Shown: positions 35,279 through 44,735 of the stretch, piece after piece
Layout of the letters: the number at the start of each line of letters is the position of its first letter
How positions within the stretch are numbered: position 1 is the stretch's first letter
NCBI GenBank assembly: GCA_021775965.1
Contig: JAJFGV010000043.1
Location: 186,001-250,000 of the forward strand
From: Alphaproteobacteria bacterium
GTDB lineage: Bacteria > Pseudomonadota > Alphaproteobacteria > Micavibrionales > Micavibrionaceae
Direction of reading: 5' to 3'
DNA length: 64,000 nt
The notes under the pieces: generated by a model
The model's database searches: none
Told to the model about the DNA's origin: nothing
Seen by the model: the letters and a program-made list of their open reading frames with translations, nothing else
Translations under genes and position numbers: made by a program

Positions 35279-35863
35279 ATGTTAAACAAAAAAGATTCCG
35301 CGCTTTTAAGAAGCAAATTATATGTGCCGATTGTCATCCGCGACATACTCGATGCATCCGGTCCACTGGCCGATGATGAACAATATGCATTGCATGAAAC
35401 CATCAGCGATCTGCAACCTGACTCGGCGCTGCTGTGCATTGCACTAGCCGCCAAACAACTTGCCAATTGCGCGCCATACCCTTCGGCAACATTAAAAGTG
35501 CTGGATATCGAATGTGATCGTATCATTGATGATTATGCGCCGCTCTGGTTGGAAAATACACGCAACCAACATATGGATGAAACACTGGTTTTTGACACGC
35601 TGGCCAATATTCCCGAAGACCTCGAAAGTCTTTCTGAATTGCTGGAAGTCAACGCCGCGTTCTTTAGCAATCATGACCCAAAGGCCGCCGAAATTTGTAA
35701 CATTCTTTTTATTCAAGCTGGCGCTCACGCGTTAATCGCTGAAGAATTTATTGGTGTGATTGATGAAGAAGCCGACGAGCCGGTTGATTTTACGCCCATA
35801 CCGGAAACACAAAATGCAGTGACCGATAACGTTATCGCGTTTCCTTTTGGCGGAAAAACCTAG
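35279..35863 (+). CDS. Soluble helical protein of unknown function
   Basis: 194 residues, acidic and mostly helical, without signal peptide. The ribosome site (AAGAGAG) lies before the ATG. The tail 'NVIAFPFGG' is a short hydrophobic end seen in many alphaproteobacterial small proteins. It is divergent from comM and convergent with the HIT gene. No known domain is recognised. Confidence 0.65.
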   Translation: MLNKKDSALLRSKLYVPIVIRDILDASGPLADDEQYALHETISDLQPDSALLCIALAAKQLANCAPYPSATLKVLDIECDRIIDDYAPLWLENTRNQHMDETLVFDTLANIPEDLESLSELLEVNAAFFSNHDPKAAEICNILFIQAGAHALIAEEFIGVIDEEADEPVDFTPIPETQNAVTDNVIAFPFGGKT

Positions 35864-35871
35864 ATTAAAAC

Positions 35872-36240
35872 CTAAACCGCTTTACTGATCATCGGCCCCA
35901 ACGCCGCGCCGCCGAGAATATGCACGTGGAAATGCGGCACTTCCTGTCCGCCATTTAATCCCGTATTGGCGATGGTACGAAAGCCATCACCGGCCAGTTC
36001 CTTTTCCGCCACAATATTCGCCACCGCTTTATAAAACCCGGCCACTTCTTCGGCGGGCGCATTGACCCCGAAATCATCGATTGAAATGTAAGACCCCTTG
36101 GGAATAACCAGAATATGCACCGGAGCCTGCGGGTTGATATCGTTAAACGCCAGCGCGTAATCGTCCTCATAAACCTTGTCACACGGGATCTCCCCACGCA
36201 GGATTTTGGCAAATATATTGTTGTCCTCGTATGTGCTCAT
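35872..36240 (-). CDS. Histidine-triad (HIT) nucleotide-binding protein, HinT-like
   Basis: 122 residues, the normal length for HinT. 'NIFAKILRGEIPCDKVYEDD' forms the conserved start and VPHFHVHILGG the histidine triad. Such proteins hydrolyse nucleoside phosphoramidates. Both neighbours are unrelated. Confidence 0.93.
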   Translation of the reverse strand: MSTYEDNNIFAKILRGEIPCDKVYEDDYALAFNDINPQAPVHILVIPKGSYISIDDFGVNAPAEEVAGFYKAVANIVAEKELAGDGFRTIANTGLNGGQEVPHFHVHILGGAALGPMISKAV

Positions 36241-36319
36241 GGCGGCTTCCCCTTGACTTAGGCTCTGATTATAGCCAGATTACACACGAATATTACAGGG
36301 ACGTAAAGGGCCGCCATTT

Positions 36320-36676
36320 ATGCTGTTAAATATGCTTAAAACAAAGATCCACCGGGCCAAAGTGACGGAATCGGATTTGAACTATGAGGGATCAATATCA
36401 ATTGATCGCGACCTGATGGACCGCAGCAATATTTTGCCCTACGAGCAAGTCGATATTCTCAACATCAATAATGGCCATCGTTTTACGACCTATGCGATTG
36501 AGGCCGAACGTGGTTCAGGAAAAATCGGCATTAACGGTGCCGCAGCGCGGCTGGCGCAAAAAGATGATCTGGTGATTATTTGTGCCTATGGCCAGGTCGA
36601 AAAAGAAAAAGCCCGCAACTACAAACCGACCGTCATTTTGATGAACGAAGACAACACGGTCAAATCAGAATATTAG
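36320..36676 (+). CDS. panD: Aspartate 1-decarboxylase proenzyme
   Basis: 118 residues. Makes beta-alanine from aspartate for pantothenate and coenzyme A. The chain is self-cleaved between G24 and S25 (NYEGSISID), which creates the pyruvoyl group on Ser25. K9 and Y58-region residues are in place. With this start the numbering matches the E. coli enzyme. Other pantothenate genes are not in the window. The 3' end shares TTAG with the convergent orphan gene. Confidence 0.94.
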   Translation: MLLNMLKTKIHRAKVTESDLNYEGSISIDRDLMDRSNILPYEQVDILNINNGHRFTTYAIEAERGSGKIGINGAAARLAQKDDLVIICAYGQVEKEKARNYKPTVILMNEDNTVKSEY

Positions 36677-38745
36677 CGCGTGAGCGTCGCTTGTGCCGAC
36701 AAAGCATCTTCCGTTGCAACAGTCTGAAGATAAATCTGCGGTATATATTTCTCAGCAAGTTGCTCCCGTGACAAACCCGTAAGACTGGCCACCGGAAGTT
36801 CAATTTCATGGCCCTTCATAAATATTTTACACATATCACCACTTTGTAGCGGCGCTCCCGAAGCATCATCGCAAAAAGGCAATTCCGGCTTTATATTTTC
36901 CACCGCCGAAACTATCGACTCGACTGCTGGCGGCGCAATACTCGCCGTTTGGATATTTTCTATCTCAGAAACTTCTAATGGCGGAATAATTTCCTTCAGC
37001 AACTCCTGAGTGCCTTCACCGTTCCATATACGCCCTGTCTCTCTTATGGTCTTAAGGGCGGCTTCCTGATCGACCGGATAACCATGCATACCTGTATATT
37101 GCAGATAGGCTTGCTGGATGCGTATATCCTCATCGTGAACGGCAGCCATATCAACCAGCTTTATGGCGACTTCAGAGTCCGTTTCCAACAGACCCAGACC
37201 CACATCACCCATTGCCTGCGTATCGCCAGCAACGACCTTCTCCACAAGCTCTTTATCAAGATTTTCTAGCCCGGCAACATAACTTCTTAGCTCTTGAAGT
37301 GCCGGCTCTGACGGAAGAAGTTGTTGTTCAACAACGACGGAGTTTTCCGCCACCGTAGAGCTAAAATCTGCTCCTAAACTTGAAGGCTTATCAAGAACCT
37401 GATGGTCATGCATGGGGAACTGCTGCTCGGCAACAGTGGGCTTAGGGGTTGATACCGTTCCGAATGAAAAACCTGACATTTTCCACTTCGTTGCTTTTTC
37501 TTTTATGTTTTCCGACCACGGTGAGAAAGATTCTTTAAAACTGCCCAACAACCCGCTCGCATAATTTTTAATTGGGGCGGCCAATTTCGAATCCAGAGCA
37601 ACATCAATGCCGGAGGCTGCGGCAAAAGCCGCACAAGCACCCACCCCACCTTTCAAAATATAGCGCTTAGCATTTTTCCATTCCGCCAAAGACTTTGCCA
37701 GAGCTTTCCTGGCTTCTTTATTTGTCAGACCTTTTTCCTGCAAGTCCTTATAGTCTTTATAAGCCTCATACCAAAGTGCAGAGACTCCACCAGCTGTCGC
37801 AGCCACGCCAGAATACCCCATGTAATTCGCACTCACCTTAAAAGCCGTTGTTAAAGCCGGTACAGTGGCTAGGCCACCAACCATCCCAACAAACGCACTC
37901 TTTGCGTAACCCTTCAATTTTTCGAGTTTTTGTGGAGACTGGTAATTATTGCCGCTATAATTTTCCGAGATATCAACGCCGGGATTTAAAACATCCGGGT
38001 GCATCCTTGCGACTTTAAATGGATGTATATCGTTCGCCAGTCTGGGTTGCAACTCGCCATCCTGCCCCTGGGGCGGCAGCTGTTCTATTGCATAGGCTGT
38101 TCTTTTGAGAGACTCTCCATGTTCGCTCTGAAAATCATAAGGTTCGAGAGGTGCAGGAAGCGCAAGAAGAGCTGCAGGAGTCCCACGGTCTTCTTCCACG
38201 TAATGGTAACGGGCATCAAGCACCATACTACCGTTGGACTGCGCGAGAAGTTGCTTCACACCTGCATTACCGAGCGCCAAAGCAGACGAGTCCGGAAAAT
38301 TTATAACGGTTCTTGGACGATCCTCTAAAAACCATCCTATAGTTTTTCCGTTGTTTTTATGAGACGATGCATCCGGCACAATGAGAGGTGGGACCAGATC
38401 ACGGGGAGGACTCTCTTTAGCAGGTAAAGCGGCCTGCCTTTCCAACGCATCCACTTCCTGTTGAAAGACTTCATACGTGCTGGGATTCAACCAGTCAGGA
38501 ATCAGACTTTTTAACCAGCCAAAGAACCCAGATCTTTCATCATATTCTAAAATATCTCTTACCAAAGAGGGTTTTCTACCATTTTCCGACACAGAGGAAA
38601 CATGGTCACTTGTCGCCACATGGCTTTTCTCCGGCGCCGGGGGGTTGAAAAGTTTTCCTCCAAGGCCCCCAAACTCCTGGGTATGCCTGCGCACAGGCTC
38701 CTGCGGTAGGGTTATCGTGTCCTTTATCGTTGTCGAGTTTGACAT
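36673..38745 (-). CDS. Large orphan protein with central membrane-like segments
   Basis: About 690 residues from ATG 38745, with GGGAG five bases upstream; the frame extends 17 codons further without a ribosome site. It has an N-terminal Pro/Ser-rich region, then a middle part with two hydrophobic Gly/Ala-rich stretches ([31 protein letters not shown]), then a C-terminal part with Sel1-like helical repeats ('[20 protein letters not shown]'). There is no signal peptide at the N-terminus. It is divergent from a pair of exported orphan genes (38965, 40481), possibly sharing control. The function is unknown. Confidence 0.6.
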   Translation of the reverse strand: MSNSTTIKDTITLPQEPVRRHTQEFGGLGGKLFNPPAPEKSHVATSDHVSSVSENGRKPSLVRDILEYDERSGFFGWLKSLIPDWLNPSTYEVFQQEVDALERQAALPAKESPPRDLVPPLIVPDASSHKNNGKTIGWFLEDRPRTVINFPDSSALALGNAGVKQLLAQSNGSMVLDARYHYVEEDRGTPAALLALPAPLEPYDFQSEHGESLKRTAYAIEQLPPQGQDGELQPRLANDIHPFKVARMHPDVLNPGVDISENYSGNNYQSPQKLEKLKGYAKSAFVGMVGGLATVPALTTAFKVSANYMGYSGVAATAGGVSALWYEAYKDYKDLQEKGLTNKEARKALAKSLAEWKNAKRYILKGGVGACAAFAAASGIDVALDSKLAAPIKNYASGLLGSFKESFSPWSENIKEKATKWKMSGFSFGTVSTPKPTVAEQQFPMHDHQVLDKPSSLGADFSSTVAENSVVVEQQLLPSEPALQELRSYVAGLENLDKELVEKVVAGDTQAMGDVGLGLLETDSEVAIKLVDMAAVHDEDIRIQQAYLQYTGMHGYPVDQEAALKTIRETGRIWNGEGTQELLKEIIPPLEVSEIENIQTASIAPPAVESIVSAVENIKPELPFCDDASGAPLQSGDMCKIFMKGHEIELPVASLTGLSREQLAEKYIPQIYLQTVATEDALSAQATLTR

Positions 38746-38891
38746 TTTTACTCCCAATCCAACATTCATTATTGGGCATAGGCACAATATAAGCACTGCT
38801 GAAGAATTCCGTTAGGACTGCTTCATACACAAGAATTACGTTTTATGCAAATAAAATCCTGTTTCGTGCCTTTACGACTTTGCGAAATTTC

Positions 38892-38932
38892 TTGACATAA
38901 GGGCTAAAATTATGGAATAGAGGGCCATAATT
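38892..38932 (+). promoter_or_regulatory. Promoter-like TTGACA with downstream operator-like inverted repeat
   Basis: TTGACA at 38892-38897 is a consensus -35 box. The -10 candidate at 17 bp (GAATAG) is weak. A perfect inverted repeat AATTATGG (38908-38915) / CCATAATT (38925-38932) lies over the -10 region, as expected for a repressor site. It would control the exported orphan pair at 38965 and 40481. Confidence 0.5.
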
Positions 38933-38964
38933 CTTATTTTTAAGCGCCCAAAAGGCGGGATTGG

Positions 38965-40449
38965 ATGATGAAAATGTCTATTACCCAACAATTCTTTCGC
39001 TATGCTGGCCCTCTCACTATGGCAGGTGTCACATTCGTTGCCGCCATCGGTCCTTCACTTGCTTTTGCAAGCAAAGGCCCCACCTCCATCGCTGACATTC
39101 ATACTGTTGATATCGATAAAAGCAAAACAATATTAAAAAGCGATGTTGATATAAGAAATGGAGCAAAGAGCAACAGCAGCAATATCTTTGACCAGCAAAT
39201 TAATGGTGGTTCACCAAAACTGACAACCGGCCCAACATCACAGAAAGCGGATCAAACAGCCAACCCAACACAAATTAATGACGGTGACACTTTTGACACA
39301 AGGGTTTCCATTGCACCGCAAACCGTAACCAGTAGTAGTGCTGTGATTTACGGCTCCACCGGTTGTAATGCGGTCATTAATAGAGCCCTAACGGTGAATG
39401 GTGGTTGGCTTTTGTCTTTCCTGGGATTATCAGGATCGGAAGGCCGCCAATATACAAAAGCGTTAAGTTGTGTGCTTAACGATTACATCCTCGAGCAAAA
39501 CGCAAAAAATAATGATCTACGACGCCTGTCAGCTGAACAAAAAATGGAGCTTTTTATGAAGCTTGCGCTGAAAGCTTACGATCAAATGCTCGAACAGGAA
39601 GCAAGTGCAAGCGCACAATTCCATGAACATGCCAGCCGCTATAAAGATTCACACCCTATGCACAAAAGATCGATTGGCGCGCACAGACTAACGGCCCCGG
39701 ATGTTAAGCATTGGGATATTGCCGAAATGCTGGCGAAAAAAATACTTAAAAAGAAGGGTGTTAAAAGCCCCAAAGAAGCCCAAATCTACGAAGTTGTTTT
39801 AATAGGTATTCCTGAAGATAAAATTCCTCCAACAGACATCGAAGCCAAAAGAATGGTTGATGAAGCTGCCATGGCAAGCTTGGAAACAAGAGTAAAAATG
39901 GCTTTTGCTATTATGCAGGAACAATTTATTCCTGCTTTTGATGAAGCTGTAAAGCAGGCCATAAGAGAGCAAGAAGATCTGACACTGCCTTCTGCACAAA
40001 GCGCTAAAAATCTTGTTGGTCTGAATAATTTCATCGATCTGCAAAGGGAAGACCCGGAAATTGACACAGGATTGGCGGGGCTAAGCCGCGAACAAGTGCT
40101 AGAGCAAAAAGAGGAATGGGAACGCCGCTTTGATCTGATGCAATTAAGTGATGAAGAATTAACACAGAAAATTACTGACAAGAAAACAGGCATGAGCGAA
40201 GCCGCCTTGAAAGGATTTACTGACGGGCAAAAAGATGATTTGCGGAGATTGCTTGGAGAAGACATTGCCGAGCTTCAGGAACTAAAAGCATTGAGCCCTG
40301 AGAAGCGCGCTCTAAGAGCAAAGTTATTGGAGATAGACATAAAAGAATCTGAAAGCCTTCTCACAAAAAATCCTAGAGATGGATATGACTGGAGCGAAAG
40401 CGGTCAAGACGAAACCCTATATGAAGGAAGTCTAATGACTGGCCCGTAA
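38965..40449 (+). CDS. Exported orphan protein with long helical C-terminal region
   Basis: 494 residues with a signal peptide (AGPLTMAGVTFVAAIGPSLAFA, cleavage near residue 34). The mature N-terminus is Ser/Thr/Asn rich. The rest is charged and helical with coiled-coil-like stretches. One Cys pair flanks 'YGSTGCNAVI' and 'ALSCVLNDYI'. No known domain is seen. It is followed 31 bp downstream by a lipoprotein gene, so the two probably form a two-gene envelope operon. Partner and function are unknown. Confidence 0.65.
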   Translation: MMKMSITQQFFRYAGPLTMAGVTFVAAIGPSLAFASKGPTSIADIHTVDIDKSKTILKSDVDIRNGAKSNSSNIFDQQINGGSPKLTTGPTSQKADQTANPTQINDGDTFDTRVSIAPQTVTSSSAVIYGSTGCNAVINRALTVNGGWLLSFLGLSGSEGRQYTKALSCVLNDYILEQNAKNNDLRRLSAEQKMELFMKLALKAYDQMLEQEASASAQFHEHASRYKDSHPMHKRSIGAHRLTAPDVKHWDIAEMLAKKILKKKGVKSPKEAQIYEVVLIGIPEDKIPPTDIEAKRMVDEAAMASLETRVKMAFAIMQEQFIPAFDEAVKQAIREQEDLTLPSAQSAKNLVGLNNFIDLQREDPEIDTGLAGLSREQVLEQKEEWERRFDLMQLSDEELTQKITDKKTGMSEAALKGFTDGQKDDLRRLLGEDIAELQELKALSPEKRALRAKLLEIDIKESESLLTKNPRDGYDWSESGQDETLYEGSLMTGP

Positions 40450-40480
40450 CGATAGGGTTATTCGCAATAAGGACCGCCCC

Positions 40481-41062
40481 ATGATTATGCCGTTACGCCC
40501 AATTTTTAAACGTAATACGATACCCGGTTATGTGTGTAATATCATAGGCGTGGGAGCCTTAGGCGTAATTCTAAGCGGGTGCTCAGTTACAAACCATGAA
40601 TTCTCTACTCAGTCGACATCTAAAGTAATGGCTGCACCTCTTCCGCCACCACCGCCGCCGCCAATAATTCTTCACATATCAGGCAATGATCCTTGCTCAA
40701 TTCGAGATCCAGAAAATAAAGGCGCTCTAGAACGAGCGCATATGCAATTTGATAACACCGAAGATCTTTATAGTGCCGTTTTTGAAATGAAAGACAAATG
40801 CGAGGCAGAAAAAGCCATGACAGACCTCGTTAAATTGGCTTATGAAGAAATTAAAAGCGGCAAATCAGGAAAACATGCCAAAACAGTGCATGGCGCGTTC
40901 ACAATGGGTAACGAAACTATAAAACACATTGTGCTCGCTGAAATTTTACAACAAGGCGGAAAAAGCGAAGATTTTATGACTGCTGAAGATAAAAAACTAG
41001 AAATACCAACCTGCATCCGCATAAAACAAGGCCATTGGGACTGCGAATTGGCTACCCCTTAG
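40481..41062 (+). CDS. Orphan lipoprotein with polyproline linker
   Basis: 193 residues. The signal region ends in the lipobox ILSGC (Cys about residue 34). A Pro-only run of about eight residues follows (PLPPPPPPP), which could act as a rigid spacer from the membrane. The C-terminal part is helical with three cysteines. The 3' end overlaps the convergent hisE by 11 bases. It is downstream of the exported orphan 38965 and may work with it. Confidence 0.65.
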   Translation: MIMPLRPIFKRNTIPGYVCNIIGVGALGVILSGCSVTNHEFSTQSTSKVMAAPLPPPPPPPIILHISGNDPCSIRDPENKGALERAHMQFDNTEDLYSAVFEMKDKCEAEKAMTDLVKLAYEEIKSGKSGKHAKTVHGAFTMGNETIKHIVLAEILQQGGKSEDFMTAEDKKLEIPTCIRIKQGHWDCELATP

Positions 41063-41399
41063 AACGCCCCGCTTTTTCTTCGTGACCGCTGGTTCCGAAA
41101 CGCCCTTCCAGAACCTCAAACACCTCATCCGGTGTCACCTCGTGATAGGCGAGCATCACCATTAGATGAAACAGCAAATCCGCCGCTTCGTTTTTGAGCG
41201 CGTCACGAATTTGCACGTCATTCGGGCTTTTTTCCAGACGCAGCGATTCTGCATTGGTTTCCTCTGCCTCTTCCGTAACTTTACTTGTGATTTCTGCCGC
41301 GCCTTTATCATACAGGCTGGCCACATAGGATTCCCCTGCGTCCGCGCCTTTGCGCGTTAACAAAACCTGATACAAGGAATTTAAAATATGTTCACTCAT
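41052..41399 (-). CDS. hisE: Phosphoribosyl-ATP pyrophosphatase
   Basis: 115 residues. Hydrolyses phosphoribosyl-ATP to phosphoribosyl-AMP, step two of histidine synthesis. The MazG-like acidic motif EEAEE...[11 protein letters not shown] is present. It is a separate protein, not fused to HisI, as usual in alphaproteobacteria. The start overlaps the hisF stop by four bases, so the two are co-translated in the hisA-hisF-hisE order. Confidence 0.94.
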   Translation of the reverse strand: MSEHILNSLYQVLLTRKGADAGESYVASLYDKGAAEITSKVTEEAEETNAESLRLEKSPNDVQIRDALKNEAADLLFHLMVMLAYHEVTPDEVFEVLEGRFGTSGHEEKAGRSKG

Positions 41400-42151
41400 G
41401 TTCTTACTGCCAATCCGGCTTCATCCATCGCTTGTCTCGCCTGCGCAATTGTATACTCACCAAAATGAAAAATCGAGGCCGCGAGTACCGCCGAAGCATG
41501 CCCCTCTTTCACACCATCAACCAGATGATCCAGCGTCCCAACCCCGCCCGAGGCAATCACCGGCACAGATACGCTATCGGCGACTTTCCTCGTTAACTCA
41601 AGGTCAAAGCCCTTTTTCGTGCCATCACGATCCATAGAGGTCAGCAGTATTTCCCCTGCGCCATATTCCGCCATGCGCTGCGCCCATTCCACCACATCAA
41701 TACCGGAGCCTTCGCGCCCGCCATGGGTAAATACTTCCCAACTATCGCCACTACGCTTCGCGTCAATCGCAACGACAATACATTGATTTCCACATTTATT
41801 CGCCGCCTCTTTCACGAACTCAGGATTTTTGACCGCCGCCGAATTGATCGCAATTTTATCAGCGCCAGCGTTTAAAAGATTTCGAATATCGTCAACACCC
41901 CGCACGCCACCGCCAACTGTCAGCGGCATAAAAACTTCTTCGGCCGTACGACTGACAACATCCAAAATCGTATCGCGGTTATCGCTTGTCGCGGTGATGT
42001 CAAGAAAGCACAGCTCGTCCGCGCCCTGATCATTGTAAACTTTCGCCTGCTCGACCGGATCACCAGCGTCAACCAGATCAACAAAATTCACGCCCTTTAC
42101 AACGCGGCCTTCACTCACGTCTAGACAAGGAATGATGCGGGTTTTAAGCAT
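41396..42151 (-). CDS. hisF: Imidazole glycerol phosphate synthase, cyclase subunit
   Basis: 251-residue (beta/alpha)8 barrel. The catalytic Asp11 is in RIIPCLDV, and the second is in [10 protein letters not shown]. Phosphate sites are TVGGGVR and ASGGVGT. It works with HisH, which supplies ammonia, to make imidazole glycerol phosphate and AICAR. hisA lies immediately upstream with no gap. Confidence 0.97.
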   Translation of the reverse strand: MLKTRIIPCLDVSEGRVVKGVNFVDLVDAGDPVEQAKVYNDQGADELCFLDITATSDNRDTILDVVSRTAEEVFMPLTVGGGVRGVDDIRNLLNAGADKIAINSAAVKNPEFVKEAANKCGNQCIVVAIDAKRSGDSWEVFTHGGREGSGIDVVEWAQRMAEYGAGEILLTSMDRDGTKKGFDLELTRKVADSVSVPVIASGGVGTLDHLVDGVKEGHASAVLAASIFHFGEYTIAQARQAMDEAGLAVRT

Positions 42152-42880
42152 CTAGGCCCCGCCCGCAACTTTGAGCGCTTCTTCCGCTGTGATCGTTTCA
42201 TCATACAGCGCCCGCCCGACAACAACGCCATTCACGCCATACTCCGCCGCATCACGCACCAGTTTAATATCCTCCAGCGAATGCACGCCGCCCGATGCAA
42301 TCACCGGAATATTGGTGCTTTGCGCCAACGAAATCGTCGAAACCACATTGACACCTTTTCCCGTTCCATCGCGTTCGATGTCTGTGTAAATTATGCACGC
42401 CACGCCAGCATCTTCGAAATGTTTGGCCAGTTCCGTTGCCTGAATATTCGTCCCATCGACCCAACCATCGACCATGACCTCACCACCCAGCGCATCAATG
42501 CCAACAGCAATCTGTCCAGGGAATTCATTACACGCCTGCTTAACCAAATCAGGATCACGCACCGCTGCCGTGCCCAGTATCACCCGACTGATCCCTTCGG
42601 AAATCCAGTGCTCGATTTGTGCATGGGTGCGAATACCGCCGCCAAGCTGGATCGGAATATCGGCGGCTTTGATAATATCGCGCACGGCGTGCTGGTTTTC
42701 GGGCACGCCATGCACAGCGCCATCAAGGTCAACAATATGCAACCAGTTAAACCCCGCCCGCGCCCATTCCAGAGCCTGCGCCGACGGATCATCATTATAG
42801 ACGGTATCACGCGTCATATCGCCCTGCACCAAGCGCACGCATTTACCGTCTTTCAAATCTATGGCCGGATAAATAATCAT
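42152..42880 (-). CDS. hisA: ProFAR isomerase (phosphoribosylformimino-AICAR ribotide isomerase)
   Basis: 242-residue barrel homologous to HisF. The N-terminal catalytic Asp is in IIYPAIDLKDGKCVRL, and the second is in YTDIERDGT. Phosphate loops are QLGGGIRT and ASGGVHS. It isomerises ProFAR to PRFAR just before the HisF/HisH step. The hisH gene lies 1.1 kb upstream, separated by an orphan gene and a GNAT gene. Confidence 0.96.
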   Translation of the reverse strand: MIIYPAIDLKDGKCVRLVQGDMTRDTVYNDDPSAQALEWARAGFNWLHIVDLDGAVHGVPENQHAVRDIIKAADIPIQLGGGIRTHAQIEHWISEGISRVILGTAAVRDPDLVKQACNEFPGQIAVGIDALGGEVMVDGWVDGTNIQATELAKHFEDAGVACIIYTDIERDGTGKGVNVVSTISLAQSTNIPVIASGGVHSLEDIKLVRDAAEYGVNGVVVGRALYDETITAEEALKVAGGA

Positions 42881-42920
42881 AGGAAAGGTATAAAGGAGCG
42901 CTTAAGGCGACTCAAGGCCC

Positions 42921-43298
42921 CTATCTAGTAATCGAAGGGATGTATTGCTTTTTATCTGTGAAATGCAACGGAAGAACTAATTGGTTCCCAGCTGCAATAT
43001 CTAAACTCCGCTCAAGCATATTAATATATTCTGGTCGGTCTTTACAACATTCTTCAGCCATCGCTAAAAAATCTAGAGATAAATCTGTTTCTGGAACATG
43101 TCTATCAATTATACTCCCCATTCTTGCAATTCTAGCTTGCGATCTTCCATGTAATTTTGAACAGACACCTAATTTCCCTTTCTGTGTAAATTCACCTTTC
43201 AAGGAACTTAAAAAAAGGTCAAACGCACGACGAATATGGGCGTTATTTGCGTATAGATCTTTAAGCGTCACCTGGGCTATCTGCATCTCTTCTGCCAT
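42921..43298 (-). CDS. Small orphan protein inside the his region
   Basis: 125 residues, with AAGGAGT before the ATG, so clearly translated. It is helical and soluble, with two separated cysteines and a tandem Cys pair (EECCKD). It interrupts the usual hisH-hisA neighbourhood and is AT-richer than its neighbours. This suggests it was inserted later. A GTCAC-N7-GTGAC inverted repeat lies about 55-75 bp upstream. No domain is recognised. Confidence 0.65.
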   Translation of the reverse strand: MAEEMQIAQVTLKDLYANNAHIRRAFDLFLSSLKGEFTQKGKLGVCSKLHGRSQARIARMGSIIDRHVPETDLSLDFLAMAEECCKDRPEYINMLERSLDIAAGNQLVLPLHFTDKKQYIPSITR

Positions 43299-43408
43299 AG
43301 TAGTACTCCTTGTTTGATAGACATTCTTTCCATATCAAACATTACAGGGCCTGTCACTCTTTTTGTGACGACACATCAAAAAACGTTATATTTTAGGGAA
43401 TATAGGAG

Positions 43409-43978
43409 CTAAACCTCTTGTTCAACCGCTTTGGGGTCGATGACCTTGTAATAGTAATAGCCCTTTACCACCTCGTCATGCACGCGTGCATAATACGGAT
43501 GCTCGCCGATACGAATAAAGCCGAGGCTTTCATAGAGCTTGATCGCGCTTTCCATGGTTTCGCGGACATCGAGATTGATCACCGAAAAACCCTCCTCCAG
43601 CGCCGTCTTCTCCACCGCCTCTACCAACGCCCGTGCCAGACCATGCCCGCGCGCCCAGGGCGCAACAAAACTTGTGGTCAGCTGCACAGCATGGGCCTGC
43701 GCCTCATTGTTCACTGGTGGCTGAATAAGCTGGCAGGTTCCGCAAATCACACCGTCCAGACGAGCGACAAATAAAAACCGCGTCGGCATAGCGACAACGC
43801 CCTGCCAAAAACGCTCAAGAATATCGCGTGAGGGCAAATCAACCCAGCCAAAACCGCCGCCACTGTGAATCGCAGCATCAGCCGCATCACACAGATCATT
43901 GAGATCAGCGGTGCTGAGCTCCGTAATCCGTTCTACGGTTGGAACAGCGTCAATCGGTTTGGTGCTTTGATCGTTCAT
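43409..43978 (-). CDS. GNAT-family N-acetyltransferase
   Basis: 189 residues. The acetyl-CoA-binding motif A is FVAPWARGHGLARALVEAVE, followed by motif B 'LDVRETMESAIKLYESLGF'. The tail (VKGYYYYKVI) is typical of the RimI-like branch. It sits between hisH and hisA with the orphan gene at 42921. The acceptor is unknown. Confidence 0.9.
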   Translation of the reverse strand: MNDQSTKPIDAVPTVERITELSTADLNDLCDAADAAIHSGGGFGWVDLPSRDILERFWQGVVAMPTRFLFVARLDGVICGTCQLIQPPVNNEAQAHAVQLTTSFVAPWARGHGLARALVEAVEKTALEEGFSVINLDVRETMESAIKLYESLGFIRIGEHPYYARVHDEVVKGYYYYKVIDPKAVEQEV

Positions 43979-44009
43979 AAAAATTCCCTCGCTTTACGGT
44001 TTCCCCGTC

Positions 44010-44678
44010 TTATGGTTTCCACTGCATAAACTCAGCAATTAAACGCAAACCCGTCTTCTGGCTCTTTTCGGGATGAAACTGCATCCCAATCATATTATCA
44101 CGGCCAACAATTGCGGGTATTAATCCGCCGTAATCCGTCATACCCAGAATGTGAAAGCTATCTTTACATTCAAACACAAAAGAGTGAACAAAGTAGTAAT
44201 CTTGTGAAGAATCTACATTGCGCAGCACAAAATGTCGGTTATCCTGCGGCTCTGTAAGTGGCTGGTGAAGCGCATTCCAGCCCATATGAGGAATTTTAAG
44301 TTCTTTGTTTTCAGGCCTTAAGGGCACCACTTCGCCCGGAATCCAGTTAAGACCGGCGGTAAGCCCGTGCTCCAGCCCCCTTGTCGCCATGAGTTGCATA
44401 CCGATGCATATGCCAAGGAACGGCCGCGCTTTTTCGATCACCGATTCTTCCAGCGCATCGATCATGCCGTCAATACCGGACAGCCCCTTCATGCAATCGG
44501 CAAACGCCCCCTGACCCGGCAGGATGATCCGGTCTGCCTTTAAAACGTCCTCAGGCTTACTAGACACCAACACGTCAACATCAAGCCCCTCATCAGCACT
44601 CACGCGCTCAAACGCCTTGGCCGCGGAACGTAAGTTTCCGGAGCCGTAATCGATAATAACAATGGATTCCTTTGCCAT
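44010..44678 (-). CDS. hisH: Imidazole glycerol phosphate synthase, glutaminase subunit
   Basis: About 222 residues from ATG 44678. A longer frame to 44714 would overlap hisD and has no better ribosome site. It is a class I glutamine amidotransferase with nucleophile Cys in LGICIGMQLM and His/Glu in GMQFHPEKSQ. It passes ammonia to HisF. It is divergent from hisD with about 57 bp between the starts. Confidence 0.94.
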   Translation of the reverse strand: MAKESIVIIDYGSGNLRSAAKAFERVSADEGLDVDVLVSSKPEDVLKADRIILPGQGAFADCMKGLSGIDGMIDALEESVIEKARPFLGICIGMQLMATRGLEHGLTAGLNWIPGEVVPLRPENKELKIPHMGWNALHQPLTEPQDNRHFVLRNVDSSQDYYFVHSFVFECKDSFHILGMTDYGGLIPAIVGRDNMIGMQFHPEKSQKTGLRLIAEFMQWKP

Positions 44679-44735
44679 AGGCAGCAGTTTTAGTGTATGT
44701 CCTTGCTTTATCAAAGACTAAAGATTGGCAAAACA

